Assembly (NCBI RefSeq): GCF_905220995.1
Contig: NZ_CAJNBJ010000022.1
Location: forward strand, 1 to 64,000
Reading direction: 5' to 3'
Length of the DNA stretch: 64,000 bases
Source: Nitrospira defluvii
Lineage (GTDB): Bacteria > Nitrospirota > Nitrospiria > Nitrospirales > Nitrospiraceae
Of the stretch, positions 8,386 through 17,606 are shown one piece after another. A program made the translations under genes and the position numbers. Every line of letters starts with the position of its first letter. Position 1 is the stretch's first letter. The notes below the pieces were generated by a model, which had not been told where the DNA came from, searched no databases, and saw nothing but the letters and a program-made list of their open reading frames with translations.

Positions 8386-9309
8386 ATGCCAAATCTTGAT
8401 CAGTGGCCTGGACAAAGAATCCTCGTAACGGGCGGCAGTGGATTTCTCGGATCACATTTATGTCGACGGTTGATGAATCTTGGGGTGGAGGTGCACGCAA
8501 CTTCCCGAGTTGCACGGATAACGGAGCCAGGTGGTCCAGTCTGGTGGAAGCTCGACCTTACAGACATCGATAGTGTGCGGAGACTCCTGACGGACTTAAG
8601 GCCAAAGGTGGTATACCATTTGGCGGGCTCCGCAGGTGCGAATCCGGACCTTGCTCTCGTATTACCTACCCTCGAAGGGCTTGTGGTGAGTGCGGTTAAT
8701 GTACTCGTCGCGGGAACAGAGGCTGGCTGTGGACGTATCGTCGTGACCGGGTCACTTACTGAACCGACTGGGGGAGTGCTCGCACCCGTTCCAAGTTCTC
8801 CCTATGCGGCAGGCAAATGGGCATCGACTGCCTATGCAAGAATGTTTCATCTACTCTATCGGACGCCGACCGTCATTCTTACTCCGTTCATGACGTTCGG
8901 GCCAGGCCAGGATCGAGGAAAAATTATTCCGTCCGTCATTCTTTCCCTTCTCAGGCGGGAATCGCCGAAGCTTTCTTCATGCCTCTGGGCGGTCGATTGG
9001 GTTTTTATTGATGATCTCGTGGAGGCGTTCCTAGCAGCTGCCAACGTTCCTCAAATTGAAGGGGGATGTTTTGATGTTGGCACGGGAACGAATCGGACAG
9101 TGAGGTCGGTGGTTGAGCGGATTTTCTTGCTGATGGGAGAGCCAGCGCAACCCCAATTTGGCATGCTGCCCGATCGTCCGGCGGAACCGGTGCGAAGTGC
9201 CGATACGATGCGTACCCACGAACTACTGAAGTGGCGCGCGCAGATTTCCCTTGACGAAGGCTTGCGGCGGACGATTGCTTGGTACACCACTCATACGGCC
9301 ATAGGTTAG
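8386..9309 (+). CDS. NAD-dependent epimerase/reductase (extended SDR)
   Basis: A 307-residue SDR with GGSGFLG at residues 16-22 and the catalytic Y140-x3-K144 in SPYAAGK. A longer frame starts at 8308 inside the previous gene, but the ATG at 8386 places the Rossmann motif at the usual distance from the N-terminus and leaves a 13-base gap. Such proteins include 4-ketoreductases that finish NDP-deoxysugars (RfbJ-like) and GDP-sugar reductases. With rfbF, the C-methyltransferase and the oxygenase upstream, it may perform the last reduction of a CDP-sugar pathway. Substrate not determinable from sequence. Confidence 0.8.
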   Translation: MPNLDQWPGQRILVTGGSGFLGSHLCRRLMNLGVEVHATSRVARITEPGGPVWWKLDLTDIDSVRRLLTDLRPKVVYHLAGSAGANPDLALVLPTLEGLVVSAVNVLVAGTEAGCGRIVVTGSLTEPTGGVLAPVPSSPYAAGKWASTAYARMFHLLYRTPTVILTPFMTFGPGQDRGKIIPSVILSLLRRESPKLSSCLWAVDWVFIDDLVEAFLAAANVPQIEGGCFDVGTGTNRTVRSVVERIFLLMGEPAQPQFGMLPDRPAEPVRSADTMRTHELLKWRAQISLDEGLRRTIAWYTTHTAIG

Positions 9310-9311
9310 GC

Positions 9312-10313
9312 ATGACCGCCGCAGCGATACAACAGGTCCTGAAGTGGTATGCCAAGCGAAAAATTCGCGAGCTGTGTCCAGTGAGCATCGCGAACCGACT
9401 ATTGGGAAAACAGGGGGCAATTCATCAACTATGGTCGATAGGGATTGTCACCGGCGCATCGCCCCTGCAGCTTCGCCACGCTCCGGGTATGCTCAACCCG
9501 GTATTGACTCGTGAAGATGTTTCGGACGTGCGGGCATTATTTGTTGCGGATCCATTCCTGCTTCGAGGTCCAGATCTGTGGCACATGTTTTTCGAGGTCT
9601 ATAACTTTGATGCGGATCGGGGTGAGATTGCTTGGGCAACAAGCGAAGATGGATTTGCCTGGACCTACCAAAAAGTTGTACTGCGTGAATCCTTTCATTT
9701 ATCCTATCCCTACGTGTTTGAATGGCATGGCCGATACTATATGATTCCGGAAACCCACCAAGCGGAAAGTGTCCGTCTCTATGAAGCCAGGTCGTTTCCG
9801 ACGAAATGGGAGTGTATTGGAACGCTGATACAAGGCCATCGTTTCAATGACAGTTCAATCTTTTATTATCATGACCGCTGGTGGTTGTTCAGTGAGACAA
9901 ATCCAGCTTTGGCACACGATACACTTCGCCTCTACCACGCTCCTGACCTAGGCGGTCCATGGCATGAGCATCCTCGATCGCCGATCATTCAAGCAAACCC
10001 CCATATCGCAAGGCCCGCAGGACGAGTCGTGGTTGTCGGTGATCGCATCCTCAGGTTTGCGCAAGACTGTTTCCCAGTTTATGGGACAAAAGTAAGAGCG
10101 TTTGAGATAGTGCAACTGACTCCTTCAACCTACCGTGAGCAGCCGGCTTCGCGTGGCTCGTTGTTTGGTCCAAGCTGGAGACTCTGGACTCAAGGGGGGA
10201 TGCATCATGTCGATTCCCATCGTCTGGATTCCCATCAATGGATCGCCGCAGTGGATGGGTGGCGTGAAGTCGGGTGGCCGATTCCTGAAGGCTGGCAGAG
10301 GACGATGTGTTGA
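9312..10313 (+). CDS. Beta-propeller protein resembling the GINT1 N-terminal domain
   Basis: A 333-residue protein with repeated propeller-like blades: 'ADPFLLRGPDLWHMFFE', 'ISYPYVFEWHGRYYMIPE'-like and 'DSSIFYYHDRWWLFSE' follow the pattern Asp-Pro/Ser-aromatic-Trp/Tyr seen in five-bladed GH43/GH32-like propellers and in the N-terminal domain of glucosamine inositol-phosphorylceramide transferase. Similar bacterial proteins sit in polysaccharide loci next to glycosyltransferases or formyltransferases. No signal peptide is evident, so it probably acts in the cytoplasm, as a glycan-modifying enzyme or a carbohydrate-binding partner. ATG 9312 follows the upstream stop by two bases; the 3' end overlaps the next gene by seven bases, indicating tight coupling. 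Confidence 0.65.
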   Translation: MTAAAIQQVLKWYAKRKIRELCPVSIANRLLGKQGAIHQLWSIGIVTGASPLQLRHAPGMLNPVLTREDVSDVRALFVADPFLLRGPDLWHMFFEVYNFDADRGEIAWATSEDGFAWTYQKVVLRESFHLSYPYVFEWHGRYYMIPETHQAESVRLYEARSFPTKWECIGTLIQGHRFNDSSIFYYHDRWWLFSETNPALAHDTLRLYHAPDLGGPWHEHPRSPIIQANPHIARPAGRVVVVGDRILRFAQDCFPVYGTKVRAFEIVQLTPSTYREQPASRGSLFGPSWRLWTQGGMHHVDSHRLDSHQWIAAVDGWREVGWPIPEGWQRTMC

Positions 10314-11515
10314 AACGATTGTGGCGGTATTTGCAACGGTACCAATTATATCTATGGGGACGAGAAGTAATCGGTGCCATTCGAGGCGTCTGGCCACAGT
10401 TTAGGGGGGGCGTTGTTTCATTGCACGCCGTGGGGAGTTCGCGCGGCCGCGTTTTGATTTCTTACGACAACCAAGGGCTACTCAGCAAGATGCTGGGAGA
10501 GCCTATTCCTACTAGCCACCCACAGTTTCTAAAGACCATACTCATGGCTCAGACTTTTGTCGATTTGGGCTATGACGTAGACGTGATTCATTGTGAAAAT
10601 CAGAAATTTGTTCCATGGAAGCCGTACGACATTATTGTTGACACCCGTATGAACTTGCAGAGACTTCAACCTTATCTGCCTTCCACCTGTATCAAGATTC
10701 TGCACTGTGATACGGCTCAGATTGTCTACCAGAACTCGGCCGAAATGGGAAGGATGTTGGCATTTCAGCAACGGAAGGGGCGGACTGTTCCGCCAAATCG
10801 CTTAGAAGCCCCACATTTAGGCGTGGAGCACGCGGATTATCTGACGACCTGCGGAAATGAGTTTACGGTAAATACATACACTTATTCTAACAAGCCTATG
10901 TTTCGGTTACCCATGGTTGTCCAGCAGATGTGGCCCTGGCCGGAGAGCAAATATTTTGACGTGGCTCGACACCGATTTCTTTGGTTTGGAAGCCGAGGCA
11001 TGGTTCACAAGGGGCTCGACTTGGTGCTAGAGGCATTCGTCAGACTGCCAGACTGCCAGCTGACTATTGTGGGGCCAGTGCATAATGAGCCAGAATTTGT
11101 GGATGTCTATAGGAAGGAATTGTTCCATACGCCAAATATCAAATGTGTTGGCTGGCTGGATAAGTCCAGTGAAGAGTTTCGACTGATCCTGGAGCAATCT
11201 ATTGCTCATGTCTTTCCATCTTGTTCTGAGGCTGGAGCGGCGGCCGTGATAGAGAGCATGGCTGCAGGGGTAATTCCAGTTGTGAGTTATGAATCGTCGA
11301 TCGATGTAGAAAATTTTGGTTTTCTTTTAGAAGATGTTTCGATCGAAACCATCATGCGTCAAGTGAGTGAGATTGCTGAGATGTCTGTGGATGAATTGAG
11401 TCGTAGGGCTAAGAAGGCATGGGAAGCAGCCCACAACAATCATACTCCGGAAAAATTTTCGCGTTCTTTTCGTGCGACCGTAGAAATGATTTTGGCAAAG
11501 CACGGGAGGCGGTAA
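10307..11515 (+). CDS. Glycosyltransferase family 4
   Basis: A 402-residue GT-B glycosyltransferase. The C-terminal nucleotide-sugar domain has 'FGSRGMVHKGLDLVLEAF' and the EX7E motif in SEAGAAAVIESMAAG. The N-terminal acceptor half is less conserved. It starts with GTG at 10307 and overlaps the propeller gene by seven bases, so the two are probably translated together and may act on the same glycan. Donor and acceptor are unknown. Confidence 0.85.
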   Translation: MLKRLWRYLQRYQLYLWGREVIGAIRGVWPQFRGGVVSLHAVGSSRGRVLISYDNQGLLSKMLGEPIPTSHPQFLKTILMAQTFVDLGYDVDVIHCENQKFVPWKPYDIIVDTRMNLQRLQPYLPSTCIKILHCDTAQIVYQNSAEMGRMLAFQQRKGRTVPPNRLEAPHLGVEHADYLTTCGNEFTVNTYTYSNKPMFRLPMVVQQMWPWPESKYFDVARHRFLWFGSRGMVHKGLDLVLEAFVRLPDCQLTIVGPVHNEPEFVDVYRKELFHTPNIKCVGWLDKSSEEFRLILEQSIAHVFPSCSEAGAAAVIESMAAGVIPVVSYESSIDVENFGFLLEDVSIETIMRQVSEIAEMSVDELSRRAKKAWEAAHNNHTPEKFSRSFRATVEMILAKHGRR

Positions 11516-11603
11516 GGGCAGTAAGGGCATGAGAAAGAAATTGGCATCGAAGGGCAGCCTGAGCTAAGCCCGGTTAATCGATCTGCTGATAGGAGGAGCG
11601 TAC

Positions 11604-13061
11604 GTGCGCATGGGCGAGATGGGGAGACGAATGGGAAAGGCGGCAAATCTTGCGCTCCTGCTGGGCGCGACAGTTTGTGTAGCGCTATTCGTCTTCTTGG
11701 TATGGCGCCATGGTCTGTCGTATAGGTATGCAGCGATCATGGTGGTTGCAGCCTTGCTGTCCGCTGGTGTGCGTTTGCCGGAATCGCTCAAGATCAATGG
11801 TGTGTTTGTCGGGGTGTCTACACTTTTCACGCTATATTTTGTCGAAGTGGTCCTGGCATATTCCGGCTCGACCATTGCTCCGCTGGGTGCCCAAGGGTGG
11901 CTAAGCTTTCCGCAGGACGCTAATCCGAAGGTTGCGGCAGATCGGATAAAGACCTTGGAGGCAGGTGATCAGAAGTTCGACACACGTTCGAGGCTGCAAG
12001 TAATTCATGATCTGAGGGCGCGAGGAATCGACGCGTATCCTGATGTATTTCCTAGAGTCTTGTTCGAACCTGCTTCGAGCGAGACCATTAAATCGATCTT
12101 ACTCAGGAATTACGAAGAGTTTCTGCCTGTGGCTGGCATGTCGATGACGACGACCGTCTTCTGCAACGAGAGTGGCGAATACGTTGTGTACGAAAGCGAT
12201 GAGCACGGGTTTCACAATCCGCGAGGCATGTGGAAGAGACAGTCCGCAGATATCATCACCCTTGGTGACTCGTACACCCATGGCGTTTGTGTGCCCACGG
12301 ATAAGGGATTTGTGGCGACCGTACGATCACAGCGCCCTCATACGATCAACTTAGGTATAAATGGTCACGGGCCGTTGACGAGTTTGGCAACCCTGAAAGA
12401 GTATGGTGCGAGTCTCAAGCCTAAATTGGTGCTGTGGTTCTACTATGAGGGCAATGACCTGCGGGATTTGGACGGGTGGGAGAAAAACTCTCCATTGCTG
12501 ATGAGGTACGTAGGGTCCTCCTTTTCCCAACATTTAATCGAGCACCAAGCAGAAATTGACCAGTCACTGAAGGCCTACATTGATGCGGAAATGGCCAGGG
12601 CTGAGGCTCCCGTTTCGGTCGAGAAAATTCTAAAACTGCAGCATCTTCGCCGGGCGCTCCAAGTGTTTCAAGAACGACGATCGATGGAGCAAGGACTCCC
12701 AGCCGAGTTGGTGGAATACCTTCGCGAGTCCGGTGCGCCAGCAGCGGCGGAAGACCTTCAGCTGTTTGAGCGGATTCTTGCGGAAGCTCGTAACACAGCC
12801 AGTTCGTGGGGCGGACGGCTTGTATTTGTGTATCTCCCGACATGGGAGCGGTACCGCATTCCTGAGTTGGCGAGCCAAGACCGAGATCACGTCCTTAGCA
12901 TAGCCAAACGTCTGAATCTTCATGTCGTGGACATTCACACCTCTTTCGCTGCACACCAAGATCCGTTGTCGTTGTTCCCGTTCAGACGGTATGCCCACTA
13001 TAATGAACTCGGTCACAAGTTGGTTGGCGAAGAAGTGTTAAGGCAACTTGAGAAGCTCTGA
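11604..13061 (+). CDS. Membrane-anchored SGNH/GDSL-type hydrolase or acyltransferase
   Basis: A 485-residue protein with two or three hydrophobic segments in residues 13-90, followed by a large domain with GDSYTHG at 221-227 (Ser223 as candidate nucleophile), 'GINGHGPLTS' (block III-like Gly/Asn) and a C-terminal 'HYNELGH'. The layout is that of SGNH proteins facing the periplasm, which add or remove O-acyl groups on surface polysaccharides. The Shine-Dalgarno AGGAGGAG (11591-11598) supports GTG 11604; an ATG two codons on is also possible. It is not preceded by an MBOAT gene here, so it may work alone or with the acyltransferases at 39.5-42 kb. Confidence 0.75.
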   Translation: MRMGEMGRRMGKAANLALLLGATVCVALFVFLVWRHGLSYRYAAIMVVAALLSAGVRLPESLKINGVFVGVSTLFTLYFVEVVLAYSGSTIAPLGAQGWLSFPQDANPKVAADRIKTLEAGDQKFDTRSRLQVIHDLRARGIDAYPDVFPRVLFEPASSETIKSILLRNYEEFLPVAGMSMTTTVFCNESGEYVVYESDEHGFHNPRGMWKRQSADIITLGDSYTHGVCVPTDKGFVATVRSQRPHTINLGINGHGPLTSLATLKEYGASLKPKLVLWFYYEGNDLRDLDGWEKNSPLLMRYVGSSFSQHLIEHQAEIDQSLKAYIDAEMARAEAPVSVEKILKLQHLRRALQVFQERRSMEQGLPAELVEYLRESGAPAAAEDLQLFERILAEARNTASSWGGRLVFVYLPTWERYRIPELASQDRDHVLSIAKRLNLHVVDIHTSFAAHQDPLSLFPFRRYAHYNELGHKLVGEEVLRQLEKL

Positions 13062-13193
13062 GACATGGCGGTCGAGATGCTTAGGTCATGCTTTCTGTCA
13101 TCTGCTGGAATCATGAATGTGTGTTGGCGATCCTTGTTCCTTGAGATGTTGAGAGTCCTTAGAAAAAACGAGTTGTAGGCTGGTCTGAGCAAT

Positions 13194-14033
13194 ATGACTG
13201 CTACGCCTAAGAAACAAGTCGCGATTGTCGTGCCAATGCACAATCGAGCGGATCTGACTGCTGACGAGCAGATCTCGTTCGAACATTTGACGCACTATCT
13301 CGGTGCCTATGACAAGTATTTGGTGGTGCCGGACTCACTCACCATTGATCTGCCGGGATGTTCCCTTAAGCGTTTTGGGGATGAATTTTTTGGAAGTGTT
13401 GCGGCAAATACCCGCCTTTTGTTGTCAGAAGACTTTTACCGCTCTTTCACTGAGTACCGATATATTTTGATTTATCACCTTGATGCCTTAGTGTTTTCGG
13501 ATCAGCTACTCGCCTGGTGCGATACCGGGTTGGACTATATCGGGCCGCCTTGGCTACAGTGCGAGGACAGCCCTTGGGTGAAAGAGGCTCGGGTTGGAAA
13601 TGGTGGATTCTCGCTACGCAAAATTGAGAGTTTTTTGAAAGTGTTTCGGTCGAACGTATATTGGATGGAACCAGACGAATATTGGCGCGAAAAATACGCG
13701 GGGAGTTCACTCCCCATTCGATTGCTAAATTCCCCCCGACGATTGCTTAAGTGCTTTTCCCGATTCAACAGTGCGCGGTTAGAGATGGCGCGTTGGCATC
13801 TTAGGCCTGACGGGACGAAAAATGAAGATCATTTTTGGTCTGATCGCGCCAAGCACTACGTGCCTGACTTTAAGGTTGCTTCGCTGGAGGAGGGCTTACG
13901 GTTTGCCTTCGAAGTGGCTCCTCGACTGTGTTTTAAACTCGCTCATGGCGAGATGCCGTTTGGGTGTCATGCTTGGCCCAGATATGATCGCACCTTCTGG
14001 GAGCCGCATTTACTTTCTCCTCGGATTGAATAG
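13194..14033 (+). CDS. DUF5672 family protein (putative glycosyltransferase)
   Basis: A 279-residue protein with the DUF5672 pattern: N-terminal 'VAIVVPMHNR', a central acidic 'ILIYHLDALVF', then 'YIGPPW' and 'GNGGFSLRKIESFL', and a C-terminal 'PFGCHAWPRYDRTFW'. The HLDALVF segment is a possible DxD-like metal site and the GNGGFSLR segment is a family hallmark, so a GT-A glycosyltransferase fold is likely. No membrane segments. It stands between the SGNH protein and the tyvelose-epimerase-like SDR. The 225 bases after it hold no supported gene. Confidence 0.72.
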   Translation: MTATPKKQVAIVVPMHNRADLTADEQISFEHLTHYLGAYDKYLVVPDSLTIDLPGCSLKRFGDEFFGSVAANTRLLLSEDFYRSFTEYRYILIYHLDALVFSDQLLAWCDTGLDYIGPPWLQCEDSPWVKEARVGNGGFSLRKIESFLKVFRSNVYWMEPDEYWREKYAGSSLPIRLLNSPRRLLKCFSRFNSARLEMARWHLRPDGTKNEDHFWSDRAKHYVPDFKVASLEEGLRFAFEVAPRLCFKLAHGEMPFGCHAWPRYDRTFWEPHLLSPRIE

Positions 14034-14258
14034 AACTTCTTAAATCTTCAGCGAATAATGCGAATCGGCTTGAGCCATGAGCAAATGTGACCGACAATGG
14101 AACAAGTCGCTGTTTTCCTCGCTGTGCCCAGTAGAATGATGAGCCAATTCCTCACGGTACAGGGCATCATTTACATAATTTCACCTAGATAAGGCCATTA
14201 CGTAAAAGAAAAAGTGCTGTGTGTGCCTGTTTGAGAGCAGGGAAGGAGCGAGTCCGCC

Positions 14259-15314
14259 ATGAAACGAATGCTTGTCACCGGTTCATCTGGCCTCATTGGG
14301 TCTGAGGTGTGTGCCTACTTTCACGGGCAAGGCTGGATGATCCACGGCGTAGACAATAACACTCGAGCAACGTTCTTCGGCCCGCAAGGTGATACGCGCT
14401 GGAATCAGCGCCGGTTGCAGGCTGATTTGATAAACTTTCAGCATCACGAGCTGGATATTCGTGATCGCCAGGGTGCCTTGGCTCTTATTCAGGAGTTAAA
14501 GCCCGAGATTATTGTGCACACCGCCGCACAACCGTCGCATGATCTTGCAGCCAAAATCCCTTTTGATGATTTCGATACGAACGCGGTAGGAACGCTCAAT
14601 TTGCTTGAGGCGACAAGGCTGCACACGCCCGAGACGGTTTTCGTTCATATGTCTACCAACAAGGTATATGGGGATGCGCCGAACGAATTGGCACTTGTGG
14701 AACAGGCGACACGATGGGACTATGCATTGCCAGCCGACGTTGACGGAATCACTGAACACATGCGGATTGATCAATCCAAGCACTCTCTCTTTGGTGCGTC
14801 CAAAGTGGCGGCCGATGTCATGGTGCAGGAGTATGGCCGTTACTTTGGCATGAAAACGTGTTGCCTTCGAGGAGGCTGCCTCACGGGGCCGAATCATTCA
14901 GGGGTAGAGTTGCACGGATTCTTGAGCTACCTCGTAAAATGCAATCTCGAGGGCAGGAAGTATAGTGTATTCGGCTACAAGGGGAAGCAGGTTCGGGACA
15001 ACATCCATTCCCTTGATGTCGCTCGCTTCATTCATGCGTTCATTGAGAACCCTCGAAGTGGGGAGGTGTACAATCTTGGGGGAGGGCGGGGCAATAGCTG
15101 CTCAATCCTTGAAGCCTTCGACATGATCGCGACTGTCTCAGGCAAGAAGATGCTCTACGAGTATGTCGACAAGAATCGCGAGGGCGATCACATTTGCTAC
15201 ATTAGCAACCTGAAGAAAATGACCACTCACTACCCCGGTTGGGGTATTACGAAAAACTTGAATCACATTTTTGAAGAGATTCACGAGGCATGGTTGAGAC
15301 GTCCACGGGCGTGA
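14259..15314 (+). CDS. CDP-paratose 2-epimerase-like SDR
   Basis: A 351-residue extended SDR with NAD motif GSSGLIG (8-14), 'STNKVYGD', and '[18 protein letters not shown]', the arrangement of CDP-tyvelose/paratose 2-epimerases. In the position of the catalytic YxxxK it has F178-x3-K182 (SLFGASK), so the usual active-site tyrosine is phenylalanine. I believe related proteins share this, and C2 epimerisation by this family may tolerate it, but that is from memory. The Shine-Dalgarno GGAAGGAG supports ATG 14259. It fits with rfbF in a CDP-sugar pathway, although the CDP-paratose-forming enzymes are not visible. Confidence 0.78.
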   Translation: MKRMLVTGSSGLIGSEVCAYFHGQGWMIHGVDNNTRATFFGPQGDTRWNQRRLQADLINFQHHELDIRDRQGALALIQELKPEIIVHTAAQPSHDLAAKIPFDDFDTNAVGTLNLLEATRLHTPETVFVHMSTNKVYGDAPNELALVEQATRWDYALPADVDGITEHMRIDQSKHSLFGASKVAADVMVQEYGRYFGMKTCCLRGGCLTGPNHSGVELHGFLSYLVKCNLEGRKYSVFGYKGKQVRDNIHSLDVARFIHAFIENPRSGEVYNLGGGRGNSCSILEAFDMIATVSGKKMLYEYVDKNREGDHICYISNLKKMTTHYPGWGITKNLNHIFEEIHEAWLRRPRA

Positions 15315-15370
15315 ACGTATCTCCCGGACCCTCTTCTGTCAGCGGTCTACATGAAAAGATCTCAGATGCC

Positions 15371-16609
15371 ATGAAAGTACTGGTGATATCAGCAGCATAC
15401 CCTCCGATGCATGCCGGGGAGGCCACAAATACCTATCACCTGTGTCGCCAAATGGTGGAGCGTGGTGTCGAGGTCCACGTGTTGACCTCGTATGGAAATG
15501 TCGGAACCGCTGATCCTCAGATCCATGTGCATGCCACAATGCAAGGCTGGGGGTGGGTTGATTTGCTTCGAGTGCGCTCCTTTCTCAAGACCTATGCTCC
15601 TGACGCCGTGTTTCTCATGTATATCGGTCTCATGTACAAATTTCACCCGATGGTGACATTTCTGCCTACGGTGAGTAAGCGGCTGTTTCCGAAGATGCCA
15701 TTTGTGACGCGCTATGAGAGTGCTTTTGTCGGGGCAGATCCTTCTAAAACAGGAACTCTTTCCCGCCTCTTTCGGAAACTGGTTGTTCGATGGGCCGGTA
15801 CATCGGATGTTGCATACAGCTCGGGGACATTGCTTCGCGATAGCGACACGGTCATTGCATTGTGCGAACGGCATCGTGCGATGTTGATCAAGGAGTGGCC
15901 TCCAGTCGAGAAAAAGGTTGCTCTCATCCCGCCTCCCCCAAATCTATTTATCGCCTCGAATGTCGGCGGGGTGGCACGCGAGCGTGGGCGGAAGCGACTG
16001 GGAGTGACGTCCTCGGAATTTATCGTGACCTTTTTCGGCTACCTCTATCCGATCAAAGGGATTGAGACACTACTGCGGGCGTTCGCGGTCGTTTCAGCAC
16101 AGCATCCCGAAGCACGGCTGCTGTTTATTGGAGGGAAAGTGGGGTTGGATGTCGAAGGGGGAGGATCGTATTTTGACGACATGCAGGCGCTTGCAAAAGA
16201 TCTGCACATCAATGCCCGAACCATCTGGACAGGTGCTTTCAAGTCGGATGAGGAGGAGGCGTCCCTCTTGCTGCACGCCTCCGACGTTTGTGTGTTGCCT
16301 TTCCTTGAAGGCGTACAACTGAATAACAGCTCGTTTGCTTCGATGGTCGCGCACGGCTTGCCGATCATTGTGACACGAGGGCCGCTTATGGATAAAGCGA
16401 TCGTCGATGGGGAGAACGTTCTTACGTGCGAACCAAGGGATCATCAGGAAGTAGCCCGTCTCATACTTCAAGTGATGGCCCAGGACGAATTGCGTGCGCG
16501 TCTTGGACGCGGCGCACGCAAGCTTGCAGCCGAGTGGTTCTCATGGGAGACGGCTACAGAGAAGACGTTGACGGCTATGCAACCCAGGCTTCCTCAGGCA
16601 AGCGTATAG
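15371..16609 (+). CDS. Glycosyltransferase family 4
   Basis: A 412-residue GT-B enzyme. The N-terminal domain begins 'MKVLVISAAYPPMHAGEAT', a typical GT4 opening with a glycine-rich loop. The C-terminal domain has 'FFGYLYPIKGIETLLRAF' and 'LPFLEGVQLNNSSFASMVA', where the second glutamate of EX7E is replaced, as in a subset of GT4 enzymes. An in-frame ATG at 15290 overlaps the previous gene; the internal ATG 15371 starts exactly at the conserved beta-strand and is preferred. Probably adds one sugar of the repeat unit at the inner membrane. Confidence 0.85.
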   Translation: MKVLVISAAYPPMHAGEATNTYHLCRQMVERGVEVHVLTSYGNVGTADPQIHVHATMQGWGWVDLLRVRSFLKTYAPDAVFLMYIGLMYKFHPMVTFLPTVSKRLFPKMPFVTRYESAFVGADPSKTGTLSRLFRKLVVRWAGTSDVAYSSGTLLRDSDTVIALCERHRAMLIKEWPPVEKKVALIPPPPNLFIASNVGGVARERGRKRLGVTSSEFIVTFFGYLYPIKGIETLLRAFAVVSAQHPEARLLFIGGKVGLDVEGGGSYFDDMQALAKDLHINARTIWTGAFKSDEEEASLLLHASDVCVLPFLEGVQLNNSSFASMVAHGLPIIVTRGPLMDKAIVDGENVLTCEPRDHQEVARLILQVMAQDELRARLGRGARKLAAEWFSWETATEKTLTAMQPRLPQASV

Positions 16610-16633
16610 GTCGTTGTTGGGACACGCCTGCAT

Positions 16634-17563
16634 ATGCCTCGCGTATCAATCGTGATTCCGACATTCAACTGTGATCGCTTCATCCGACGCACTGTGGATT
16701 CGGCGCTTGCTCAGACCTATCGCGATTTCGAAGTGATCGTAGTTGATGATGGATCAACTGACGGCACGCGATCGATCATGTCAGAGTATGGCGATTCGGT
16801 ACGTTATATCTTCCAGTCTAATCAGGGTGCATCGGCGGCGCGAAACACGGCCCTAGAGAATGCCAGTGGGGAATTTATCGCTTATCTTGATGCTGACGAT
16901 CTGTGGGTCCCGAACAAATTAGCACGACAGATTGAATATCTCGATGCGCATCCTGACTGCGGACTTGTTCACACGGAGGTGGCGGTCGTTGATGAACAGG
17001 GTTCGGTGCTGCATGATCGATTCAACCTGGACACGCAAAGATCCGTCCCACAAGGTGCGTGCCTTCGGGAGCTGCTTCAGCGCTCCCATATCCAGACACT
17101 GACTGTTATAGAGCGGCGATCTGCGTTTGACCGTGCGGGCAAGTTTGATTCGCGCCTACCAATTGCCCAGGATTATCTGCATTGGATCCAAGTTGTGCTT
17201 GAGGGCTACGAGATAGGCTATCTACCTGATCCACTGGGACTATATCGTTGGAGGGCCGGTAGCCTGATGGCGAGCCAGCGTCGTCTAGTGGCGGATTTTG
17301 TCAGGATTTACCAAATCCTTCTCACGGAGTGTGCGCTTGAGCAAAACCATGGTCGCGATGTGGCACAGTTGGTCGAGGTGCAGCTTTATCAACAGCAGCG
17401 GCAGCTCGCCTATCTGGAACGGGTGGAGTGCTCGGGCGTTGTTGCGCGACAGCGACTCCGCAGCCTGATCAGACAGTGGCCGTTACGGTTTGAATTGTAC
17501 GCGGATTTTGCAAAATCCTTCATTCGCCGGAGCAGGGCTCAAGCTCCGTTGAGGCCAGCATAG
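16634..17563 (+). CDS. Glycosyltransferase family 2
   Basis: A 309-residue GT-A enzyme with the standard N-terminus 'VSIVIPTFNCDRFIRR', 'VVDDGSTDGT' and a DxD-type motif in 'YLDADDLW' that binds the metal and nucleotide sugar. About 200 residues of catalytic domain are followed by a helical tail. No membrane helices, so cytoplasmic or peripheral. It starts 24 bases after the previous GT4 and ends one base before the next frame, consistent with an operon. Confidence 0.88.
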   Translation: MPRVSIVIPTFNCDRFIRRTVDSALAQTYRDFEVIVVDDGSTDGTRSIMSEYGDSVRYIFQSNQGASAARNTALENASGEFIAYLDADDLWVPNKLARQIEYLDAHPDCGLVHTEVAVVDEQGSVLHDRFNLDTQRSVPQGACLRELLQRSHIQTLTVIERRSAFDRAGKFDSRLPIAQDYLHWIQVVLEGYEIGYLPDPLGLYRWRAGSLMASQRRLVADFVRIYQILLTECALEQNHGRDVAQLVEVQLYQQQRQLAYLERVECSGVVARQRLRSLIRQWPLRFELYADFAKSFIRRSRAQAPLRPA

Positions 17564-17606
17564 TGTGGAGAGGCCTTCCGATCCATATTGCGGCGCGGTC
17601 CACAAT

